Part shown: piece after piece, positions 15,759 to 22,694 of the stretch
How the letters are laid out: each line of letters opens with the position of its first letter
Numbering within the stretch: the stretch's first letter is position 1
Source: Bog-159 sp049516155
GTDB taxonomy: Bacteria > Acidobacteriota > Terriglobia > Bryobacterales > Bryobacteraceae
Assembly (NCBI GenBank): GCA_049516155.1
Contig: JBEKTJ010000006.1
Location: 6,946-70,945 of the forward strand
DNA: 64,000 bases
Direction: 5' to 3'
Program-made: the position numbers and the translations under genes
Notes under the pieces: generated by a model
Seen by the model: the letters and a program-made list of their open reading frames with translations, nothing else
What the model was told of the DNA's origin: nothing
Databases searched by the model: none

Positions 15759-17129
15759 TTAGTGTGCGCCGCGCTCCGGCGGCATGAACCGCTTGATGAA
15801 GTTGGTATCGAATCGCCCGGCCTGGAAATCGGCGTCGGCCATAATGCGCTGGTGCAATGGAATAGACGTGTGAATACCCTCCACCACGAACATTTCCAGC
15901 GCGCGTTGCATGCGGTGGACGGCCTCGGCGCGGTCGCTGCCGTAGGCGATCAGCTTGGCCACCAGCGAATCGTAATAAGGCGTGATCACGCAGTCCGTGT
16001 GCGCCATGGTATCCACGCGCACGCCAATGCCGCCCGGTACGTGAAACCCCGTGATGCGGCCGGGCGACGGCGTAAACGTTACCGGATTCTCCGCGTTGAT
16101 GCGGCACTCAATGGCGTGCCCGCGTAGTTGCACCGGCAGTGCGATCACCTCATCAAGAGGCTCGCCCATGGCGATGCGGATCTGGCTCTTTACCAGGTCG
16201 ATGCCGGTCACGAACTCCGTAACCGGGTGCTCCACCTGGATGCGCGCGTTGACTTCCATGAAGTACAACTGGCCGGCTTCGTCCATTAGAAACTCGACGG
16301 TGCCCGCGTTGGTGTATCCGGCGGACGCCAGCGCTTCCTTCAACGTCGCGGCCATGGACGCGCGCAGTTCCGGCCGCATCACTGGCGACGGCGACTCTTC
16401 CAGCAGCTTCTGGTGCCTGCGCTGGATGCTGCACTCGCGCTCGCCCAGAATTTCCACCCGTCCGCGCTCGTCCGCCAACACCTGAAATTCGATATGCCGC
16501 GGCGCGCGCAGGTATTTCTCCACGTAGACGTCGGAACACCCGAACGCCGCGCCGGCTTCCTGCTGCGCCGAGTTGAACAGCGGTTCCAGTTCGGCCGCCT
16601 CATTCACGATGCGCATGCCCCGTCCGCCGCCGCCCGCCGAAGCCTTCACGATCACCGGAAAGCCGATCTCGCCCGCCACCTGGATGGCTTCCTCCGCGGT
16701 CTTCATAATGGCGGGCGAGCCGGGCAGAATGGGCACGCCCGCCTCGCGCATGAACGCCCGCGCGCGCTCCTTCACGCCCATCAGCCGGATCACATCCGGG
16801 CGCGGTCCGATGAACTTCAGACCGGAGACTTCGCACACCTCCGCGAAACCGGCGTTCTCGCTCAAAAAACCGTAGCCGGGGTGAATGGCATCCGCGCCCG
16901 TGATCTCGGCGGCGCTGACGATCGAGGGGATATCCAGATAGCTGCGCGAGCTCTTGGCCGGCCCGATGCAGACGGCTTCGTCGGCGAAGCGCACGTGCAG
17001 GCTATGGCGATCGGGCTCCGAATAGACGGCCACCGTGTGGATGCCCAGCTCCTTACAGGCGCACACGATACGCAGGGCAATTTCGCCGCGATTGGCTATC
17101 AGGATTTTCTTAATTGGCGCGGATGGCAA
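15759..17129 (-). CDS. accC: Biotin carboxylase subunit of acetyl-CoA carboxylase
   Basis: 456 residues, the normal length for AccC. It carboxylates biotin on AccB using ATP and bicarbonate, the first half of malonyl-CoA synthesis. Visible landmarks: KKILIANRGEIALRI at the N-terminus, GYGFLSENAGFAE, the ATP-grasp glycine loop KASAGGGGRGM, the EFLMDEAGQLYFMEVNARIQ active-site strand, the VEHPVTE motif, and RGHAIECRINAE. The start overlaps the end of accB by 20 bases, so translation is coupled. Downstream is the DUF2103-like gene at 12 bases. Confidence 0.97.
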   Translation of the reverse strand: MPSAPIKKILIANRGEIALRIVCACKELGIHTVAVYSEPDRHSLHVRFADEAVCIGPAKSSRSYLDIPSIVSAAEITGADAIHPGYGFLSENAGFAEVCEVSGLKFIGPRPDVIRLMGVKERARAFMREAGVPILPGSPAIMKTAEEAIQVAGEIGFPVIVKASAGGGGRGMRIVNEAAELEPLFNSAQQEAGAAFGCSDVYVEKYLRAPRHIEFQVLADERGRVEILGERECSIQRRHQKLLEESPSPVMRPELRASMAATLKEALASAGYTNAGTVEFLMDEAGQLYFMEVNARIQVEHPVTEFVTGIDLVKSQIRIAMGEPLDEVIALPVQLRGHAIECRINAENPVTFTPSPGRITGFHVPGGIGVRVDTMAHTDCVITPYYDSLVAKLIAYGSDRAEAVHRMQRALEMFVVEGIHTSIPLHQRIMADADFQAGRFDTNFIKRFMPPERGAH

Positions 17130-17583
17130 ACAGAGCCTCCCCGTACTCCACGGGTTGTCCGTTCATCACCAGCTTGCTTTCCACGATGCCGGAAACCTCA
17201 GCCTCGATCTCATTCATGAGCTTCATGGACTCGATGATGCACAAGACCTTGCCGGGCTGCACGCGTTCGCCCACGCGCACAAAAGGAGGCGTATCGGGCG
17301 CGGAGGCTTCGTAAAACGTGCCCACGATGGGGGAACGCACCAGCAGCAGGTTCGGATCAGCGCCCGGTTCTTTAAGCGGCTCTTTGGGGGGCGTGGCAGG
17401 CCCGGCAGGCGCGGCTGCCGCTTCCACCGGGGGCGGCGCGGCGGATTGCGCCAACACCAGTCCCTGATGCCCGGCAACGGAGCGGCGAATGCGTACGCGG
17501 CTCTCGCCGCGCTGCACTTCCAGTTCGTCGATACCGGTTTCGGTGGCGAGATTGATTAACTCGCGGATTTCGTCTACGGTCAT
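17110..17583 (-). CDS. accB: Biotin carboxyl carrier protein of acetyl-CoA carboxylase
   Basis: 157 residues. The N-terminal part (TVDEIRELINLATETGIDEL) and a Pro/Ala-rich linker at about 45-75 are typical of AccB. The C-terminal biotinyl domain carries RSPIVGTFYEASAPD and the biotinylation site IIESMKLMNEIE with the acceptor lysine at K121. It shuttles carboxy-biotin from AccC to the carboxyltransferase (accA/accD, not in this window). The gene overlaps accC by 20 bases and sits 71 bases downstream of the peptidase gene. Confidence 0.96.
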   Translation of the reverse strand: MTVDEIRELINLATETGIDELEVQRGESRVRIRRSVAGHQGLVLAQSAAPPPVEAAAAPAGPATPPKEPLKEPGADPNLLLVRSPIVGTFYEASAPDTPPFVRVGERVQPGKVLCIIESMKLMNEIEAEVSGIVESKLVMNGQPVEYGEALFAIRAN

Positions 17584-17654
17584 GGCAACCGACTAGCTTA
17601 GCAGTTTTGCTGGGATCGGCAATTGTGGGCTACCGCCCGGCTACCCGTTACCAG

Positions 17655-18785
17655 CTAAACAACTCGCAAATCTTTGCTGGTCGGCGTCAAAACCTCGCAG
17701 CCTGCCGGAGTCACCACTACCGTATCCTCGATGCGGATACCCCCTACGCCTTCCAGATAGACACCGGGCTCTATGGTGATCGCCATGCCCGCCGCAAGCT
17801 GTGTTTTGTCCTTCTTCCCGATGCGGGGCAGTTCATGGATTTCGAGCCCCAGACCGTGGCCGGTGGAATGCACGAACGCGCGATCCAGCTTGTAAGCCTT
17901 CAGTACGTCTCGTGCCACGCGGTCCACGCGGGCGGTGGTCGCGCCCGGGCGCACGGCGTCAATGGCGGCCAATTGCGCCTCCAGCACGGCACGATACAAG
18001 CGTTTCATGCGTGCGCTGGGAGCGCCCAGGAAGAGCATGCGGGTCATGTCGCTGGCGTATCCCTGCTGGAATGCGCCCATGTCGATGAGCACTGGTTGCC
18101 GTGCCTTCAACACCGCGCCGGTGGGGTGCGCGTGCGGCAGGGCGGATCGCGCGCCGAAGGCTACGATGGTTTCAAAAGAAGGCTTCTCAGCGCCCAGCAG
18201 GCGCATTTGGTAATCGATTTCGGCGGCTAGATCCCGCTCACGCATGCCCGGGCGGACACCCCGCGCCGCCTGCTCGAACGCCTTGGAATTAGTCTCGACC
18301 GAGCGGCGGATCAGCGCGATTTCGGCTTCCGATTTCAGCACGCGATGCGCTTCCAGCCAGCCGGAAACCGGCTTCAGCGACGTGTTCACGCGCATATTCG
18401 AGCGCAGCAGATCGAAGCCTTCGTACGACAAATGCGCGCGTTCGAAGCCCAGGCGCCGGATACGGCGGTCGGCCACCAAGGCTGCCACGGCCGGCAAAAT
18501 AGGGCCCTTGCAAACCTGCGTGCGGCAGGAAACTTCGCGGCCGGATTGAATCGCGTAACGCGGGTCGGTGAAGAAGATCGCCTCGCCGGGCAGCGCCAGT
18601 ACGGCGCCGTTGCTGCCGGTGAATCCGGTCAAATAGCGGACACTCGCCGGCGATGTGACCAGCATACCGTCCAACTCGCGATTCTCCAGGCCGCTGCCGA
18701 TCAAGCGGCGGCGGTGCTCGAATTCATTCTTGAATGGTAGGACAGGTATGCCGGCCTGTTGGCGCTGTCCGGATTGGTTATTCAA
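17655..18785 (-). CDS. Xaa-Pro aminopeptidase (M24, pita-bread fold)
   Basis: 376 residues. The enzyme removes N-terminal residues ahead of proline, mainly from short peptides, in the cytoplasm. The creatinase-like N-terminal domain has VTSPASVRYLTGFTGSNG. The catalytic domain has the dimetal ligands: Asp in LIDMGAFQQGYASDMTRM, His in HSTGHGLGLEIHELP, Glu in ITIEPGVYLEGVGGIRIED (two Glu). All expected ligands are present. The first 15 or so residues are not conserved, so the true start may be slightly downstream, but no better start codon is obvious; ATG 18785 overlaps the lipoprotein stop by 8 bases. This peptidase-accB-accC order is common in bacteria. Confidence 0.92.
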   Translation of the reverse strand: MNNQSGQRQQAGIPVLPFKNEFEHRRRLIGSGLENRELDGMLVTSPASVRYLTGFTGSNGAVLALPGEAIFFTDPRYAIQSGREVSCRTQVCKGPILPAVAALVADRRIRRLGFERAHLSYEGFDLLRSNMRVNTSLKPVSGWLEAHRVLKSEAEIALIRRSVETNSKAFEQAARGVRPGMRERDLAAEIDYQMRLLGAEKPSFETIVAFGARSALPHAHPTGAVLKARQPVLIDMGAFQQGYASDMTRMLFLGAPSARMKRLYRAVLEAQLAAIDAVRPGATTARVDRVARDVLKAYKLDRAFVHSTGHGLGLEIHELPRIGKKDKTQLAAGMAITIEPGVYLEGVGGIRIEDTVVVTPAGCEVLTPTSKDLRVV

Positions 18786-19413
18786 TCTGGAGTTCCCCAG
18801 CCAGAACTAAGGCGCGCTCCGACAGGGCGTCCGCTTGCGAATAGTCGCCGCGTTGTTCGGCTTGACCGCACTGCGCCAGAAAAGACTGGATGCGGTCGAC
18901 CAGAGATTGATCGTGGTCCGAAAAATGCCCTTTGGCGCGTCCGAGCTTCTCGGCGATTGTCTTCCTGCGCGCGTCGATGGCCTCCTGAATCCGCTTTTGT
19001 TCGGCGCCCTTCAAGATCGGCTGGATAGGCGCTTGCTCCGGCTGGGCTGGGGTCGGCGGGGTCTCGACTTCTGGCTCGGGCTCGGGTTTCGGCGGGTTCG
19101 CCGCACTATGGCGCGCGGGGCGTGGAGCGGGTAGCGTTTCCGGTTTCGCGGGCGGCGGAGATTGTTGGGCAACCTGCACTTTGGGGAAGGCATCCGGATT
19201 GATCGGCTGTGGGCTGGGAAGGGTCACCGCTGTCTGCGCAATGGAAAGCGGCGGCTCGGGCGCTGGGGGCAGGACCGCGGCAGGCGCGGGGGGTGGCGGC
19301 AAAGCGGCGGGTTTGCCTGTGCCCAGCGTGCATCCCACCAGCGTCACCATCAGCAGAAGCAACGTGGCCCACGCACCCCGGCGTGCCGGGCCCAGAGGAT
19401 ACCAACGACTCAT
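18778..19413 (-). CDS. Proline-rich lipoprotein of unknown function
   Basis: 211 residues from ATG 19413 (MSRWYPLGPARRGAW), with a hydrophobic helix ending in a lipobox (LVGC near residue 28), so it should be lipid-anchored. A long Pro/Ala/Glu-rich low-complexity linker (about 35-130) leads to a small helical C-terminus of about 75 residues containing IQEAIDARRKTIAEKL and ALSERALVLAGEL, probably a TPR-like or coiled bundle. An upstream in-frame ATG at 19458 would bury the signal. It overlaps the peptidase gene by 8 bases and appears to open the acc-containing operon. No family was recognised. Confidence 0.65.
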   Translation of the reverse strand: MSRWYPLGPARRGAWATLLLLMVTLVGCTLGTGKPAALPPPPAPAAVLPPAPEPPLSIAQTAVTLPSPQPINPDAFPKVQVAQQSPPPAKPETLPAPRPARHSAANPPKPEPEPEVETPPTPAQPEQAPIQPILKGAEQKRIQEAIDARRKTIAEKLGRAKGHFSDHDQSLVDRIQSFLAQCGQAEQRGDYSQADALSERALVLAGELQIE

Positions 19414-19515
19414 CGGGACGCATTGTTGCCCGGCTCGGGGATCGTGCAGACTGTTCATTGGTAGATTTTAGCGCGGTGCCGGCTTTACACCACTCCGTTT
19501 CTAATACCCCTGTCA

Positions 19516-19546
19516 AACCGTGCGTGCCGCTTTCCGGCACACGGCT
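19516..19546 (-). ncRNA. Group II intron domain V
   Basis: On the minus strand a 31-nt hairpin begins with the AGC triad and has the form AGCCGTG, TGCCG, GAAA loop region, GCGGCACG, CACGGTT. It has a lower 6-bp stem, the typical 2-nt bulge before ACGGTT, and a GNRA-type loop. This aligns position by position with domain V of the lactococcal Ll.LtrB intron (AGCCGTA...GAGA...TACGTACGGTT), the most conserved part of group II introns and their catalytic centre. No reverse transcriptase is encoded next to it. Confidence 0.75.
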
Positions 19547-20010
19547 TAACGACGATCTTCTGGGTGTAGCTTGCGCCGCGTATCTCACGGTGCCCATCAA
19601 CTTGTGCAAACCCATCAGTATTGCTGATGGCCGGTGAATCGAGCCCGCTTCGTTGGCTGCTGCCCGATCCCTGCGGTTTTGACATCGTCCCTACGCTTTC
19701 GACATGTCATCGGTAGTTCCCTTGCGGTCCTCTTCTTGCCAGTCTCCTGACCTGGTTCTTCCCAGGCCTTTTCCTTCTGTCTGTGCTCACGACCATGGCT
19801 TTTGACCCCAGCCGCCGAAGGTGGTTTGGAACCTGCTCCTGCCAGCCGGTTCCGACAACGCAGCGCCCGATGGATGGTCGCGTCAGCGGCGTCTGTTTCT
19901 TCTTTACTGCCATTCTCGTTCGCGATCGAAGTCCGTTTCGGGCAAGCGCATCGCTCAACTCCACCAACATTATTGTCAATGACGGCTCTAACCCGACGCG
20001 GCAGGCCTTT
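19547..20010 (-). mobile_element. Probable remnant of a group II intron upstream of domain V
   Basis: This interval precedes domain V on the same strand and codes for nothing recognisable. In an intact element, domains I-IV with a reverse-transcriptase gene of about 1.2-1.8 kb would lie here; only 464 bases are present before the end of the cation-transporter gene. The element is therefore either ORF-less and shortened or, more likely, internally deleted or 5'-truncated. I could not place the 5' GUGYG boundary. The assignment rests on the adjacent domain V and on the lack of any other content. Confidence 0.45.
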
Positions 20011-20901
20011 CTAGGGCGCAGGTTCCACGTGCACCAGCACATCCGCCACCCAGGGCAGCGTCTCTTTGATCACGATGCGCACCTCGGTGGCAATCTCGTG
20101 CGATTGCCGCACGGTGATCTCGGGATCCACTTCCAGGTGCAGGTCGACATGGTATTGCAGACCCGTCTTGCGCGCGTAGCACTTCTCCACGCCGCGCACG
20201 CCGGGCACCGTGAGCGCCGCGCTGCGGACGTGCGCCATACTTTCCCGGTCCGGCATGGTATCCATCAGTTGCAGGGTCGTGTCGCGCGTCACGCGCAGTC
20301 CCGTGAAGATCACGATCAGCCCCACGGCGAAGGCCCCCCAGTGGTCCGCCGACGAAAATCGATGCGGCGCCAGAATAGTCAATGACACGGCTGCCAGAGC
20401 CGCCAGAGCCGAGAGGATATCCACCGAGTCGTTCCAGGCATCGGCCAGCAGCGCCGCGCTGCGAATCTTCCTGCCGTAGTGGAATTTGACGCTGGAAAGC
20501 AGACCCTTGGCGAAAGCCGAACCGATCAGCGGCCAAACCACGAACGGCGCGGGAAGCGGCGTGGCCGCGCCCAGCCGGGCCGCGCGCGGCACGGTTGCGC
20601 CGATCGTGCGTAGGGCGTTCACCGAAATTGCCAGACCGGCCAACACCAGCATAAAGCCGACAAACAAGCCCGTAACGGTTTCCACACGGCCGTGCCCGTA
20701 CGGATGATCCCAATCGGCGGGTTTAGCGGCCAGCGTCAGACCCAGCAGCACGATGCCCGATGCAAACACGTCCCCCGTGGACTCCAGTCCATCCGCGACC
20801 ACTGCGGTGGAGTGCCCCATGAGGCCAGCCGTAATTTTGATCGCAGCCAGGACGCCGCTGACGGCCATCCCGGCAAGCGCGACGCGTTGGCCGGTCTGCA
20901 A
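20011..20901 (-). CDS. Cation diffusion facilitator (CDF) family metal exporter
   Basis: 296 residues with about six membrane helices and a soluble C-terminal ferredoxin-like domain. The family exports Zn2+, Fe2+, Co2+ or Mn2+ using the proton gradient. Metal-site signatures are visible: the first helix pair holds VVADGLESTGDVFASG (HxxxD-type site altered to E/D), the conserved loop has DHPYGHGRVETV, and the later site is LLADAWNDSVDILSAL. The C-terminus has the conserved ATEVRIVIKETLPW and HVEP motif. Because the usual HS(x)xD is partly changed, the preferred metal cannot be stated. It is transcribed towards the intron remnant. Confidence 0.9.
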   Translation of the reverse strand: MQTGQRVALAGMAVSGVLAAIKITAGLMGHSTAVVADGLESTGDVFASGIVLLGLTLAAKPADWDHPYGHGRVETVTGLFVGFMLVLAGLAISVNALRTIGATVPRAARLGAATPLPAPFVVWPLIGSAFAKGLLSSVKFHYGRKIRSAALLADAWNDSVDILSALAALAAVSLTILAPHRFSSADHWGAFAVGLIVIFTGLRVTRDTTLQLMDTMPDRESMAHVRSAALTVPGVRGVEKCYARKTGLQYHVDLHLEVDPEITVRQSHEIATEVRIVIKETLPWVADVLVHVEPAP

Positions 20902-21447
20902 GCCTCACCAACTCACTTGCGCCGGAAAATACTCGGCGATCATTTCTTCATGGTACGGCCTGAGCGACTTGGTATCCGGTCGCGCGGGCGCTCTCGGAAC
21001 ACAGGAACGTCCGAATTGCGTGCTCGGCTGAACGTGGAATCAACAACTGACAGACGCTGGCAAGTGCCATTCTAACGTGTTTTTCGCTGGTCTCGTCGCT
21101 GGCCACTGAAGGCCGGCCGATCTCGAGTACATGGTCGCAGAGCCCAGACATCTGCAAAAATCATATCGCAGATCCCGCACGAGGCAAGTTTCAATCGCCA
21201 TCTCTATAACGAATTGTGGCTTACGCCCGTCGTAGCGTTGATCGAGACGTACATAACGCGTCTGGGTTAGGTCGCCATCAAGCGACGACTGGACCGTCCA
21301 ATTACCCCTTTTCGATTGGCGACATGCCAACGAAATTGATTGCGCGCGGATAAGCCGTGCGATCGGATTTGCAGGGCTGGGATTGTGGAAGCCCCGAACG
21401 GCCGCCTGCAAGCCGGGAGCTTGCCGCACAAGGTTAAGATAGAAAAA
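20902..21447. other. Interval with no recognisable gene
   Basis: Between the divergent CDF exporter and membrane-fusion genes there are about 550 bases with only short open frames, for example a 69-residue minus-strand frame ending at 20948. None resembles a known family or has a good ribosome site. Both divergent promoters must be here. I see no clear operator. Confidence 0.4.
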
Positions 21448-22656
21448 GTGAAGAAACTGCTGTGGCTGTTCGCCATCCCGCTGGCCGTGGCCGGCTGGTG
21501 GGCTTACCACCGGTACAACGATGCGGCGCAGGTTCCTTTTGCCAGAGTCGTCCGCGAGACGCTGGTCAGTACGCTGCCTACCAACGGCAAAGTCGAGCCG
21601 ATCGAGTGGCAGGCCGTGCGTGTGGAACAGGCCGGGCTGGTGAATAAGGTTACTGTGCAAGAGGGACAGACAGTGCACCAGGGAACGCCGTTGGCCATGC
21701 TCAGCGATACTGGCCTGCAGGCAGATCTGGATGCCGCCGAAGCGCGTGTGGCGCAGGCGCGGGCGGATCTGGCCATCGTCGCCGCGGGCGGCAAACAGCT
21801 CGAATTGACCACCATCGAAAGCGATCTGGCCCGTCTGCGAGTTGAACGGGAGCACGACCAGAAAGAATACGCATCCCTCCGCCGCCTGGCGGACAAGCAG
21901 GCAGCCACCCTGTTGGAAGTGGATCAGATGAAAGGCAGGCTGCAGGCCGCGGAAATGGGAATTGAAGCCCTGGAGAAGCGGCGCGCGGTGCTGGTCACGC
22001 AGCAGGATAAGGCCGTGGCGCTGGCGCGATTGCGCGATGCCGAGGCCGCCGGGGAACTGGCGAAGAACCGCATCGCCCAGACAGTGATTCGCGCACCGAT
22101 CGGCGGCGTAGTCTACGATCTGGCGGCGCGGCCGGGAGCTTACCTCAATATCGGCGACCTGGTTGCGAATGTGGGGCAGGTCGAGCGTTTGCGCGTGCGT
22201 GTCTACGTGGACGAGCCCGAATTGGGGCGCGTGCAGCAAGGCCAGCCGGTGACCATCGGCTGGGATGCAGCGCCGGGCCGCGCCTGGCAGGGCCGTGTTG
22301 AGCGAAAGCCAGCCAACGTAGTGGCGCTGGGGAGCCGCCAGGTGGGCGAGGTGCTGTGTACCATCGACAATCCGGGGCGGGTGCTGCTGCCGGGCACGAA
22401 TGTGGATGCGCACATTCGTACGGCCACGGTCGACCGGGCGTTGACTATCCCGAAGGAGTGTCTGCGGCGGGACGCCAACGGCGTGGGCGTTTTCGCGCTG
22501 CACGACGGTCGTCTGGAATGGCGGCCGGTGGCGACGGGCGCCTCCAGCGTGACGCGTGTCCAGATTGTGCAGGGTCTGGCGGACGGCGACGAGGTGGCCC
22601 TGCCCACTGAATTGATGCTGCAAAATGGAGAGAGGGTAATGCCGCTCCGGCAATAA
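21448..22656 (+). CDS. Membrane-fusion (HlyD/MacA-like) periplasmic adaptor
   Basis: 402 residues from GTG 21448, which begins a basic residue-plus-helix signal anchor (KKLLWLFAIPLAVAGWW). The body shows the adaptor plan: a lipoyl/barrel-sandwich half (TNGKVEPIEWQAVRVEQAG, QEGQTVHQGTPLAMLSD), a long alpha-helical hairpin at about 95-200, the returning half-lipoyl (IRAPIGGVVYDLAARPGAYL), then a beta-barrel and C-terminal domain. Such proteins bridge inner-membrane pumps to outer-membrane channels. It lies 38 bases upstream of an ADOP permease, suggesting a two-gene efflux unit. Neither an ATPase nor an outer-membrane factor is next to it. Frames extending back to 21340 look non-coding. Confidence 0.87.
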   Translation: MKKLLWLFAIPLAVAGWWAYHRYNDAAQVPFARVVRETLVSTLPTNGKVEPIEWQAVRVEQAGLVNKVTVQEGQTVHQGTPLAMLSDTGLQADLDAAEARVAQARADLAIVAAGGKQLELTTIESDLARLRVEREHDQKEYASLRRLADKQAATLLEVDQMKGRLQAAEMGIEALEKRRAVLVTQQDKAVALARLRDAEAAGELAKNRIAQTVIRAPIGGVVYDLAARPGAYLNIGDLVANVGQVERLRVRVYVDEPELGRVQQGQPVTIGWDAAPGRAWQGRVERKPANVVALGSRQVGEVLCTIDNPGRVLLPGTNVDAHIRTATVDRALTIPKECLRRDANGVGVFALHDGRLEWRPVATGASSVTRVQIVQGLADGDEVALPTELMLQNGERVMPLRQ

Positions 22657-22694
22657 GTGACGCGCGGGGCGTCTGTCCCATCATATACTAAGCT

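Noticed and set aside
14675..15787. 370-residue plus-strand frame over the acyl-CoA synthetase
   Set aside because: It runs antisense to a clear enzyme and into the DUF2103-like gene; no conserved motifs.
21040..22653. 537-residue minus-strand open frame
   Set aside because: It is fully antisense to the membrane-fusion gene, rich in His, Gln and Arg, with no ribosome site or known domain.
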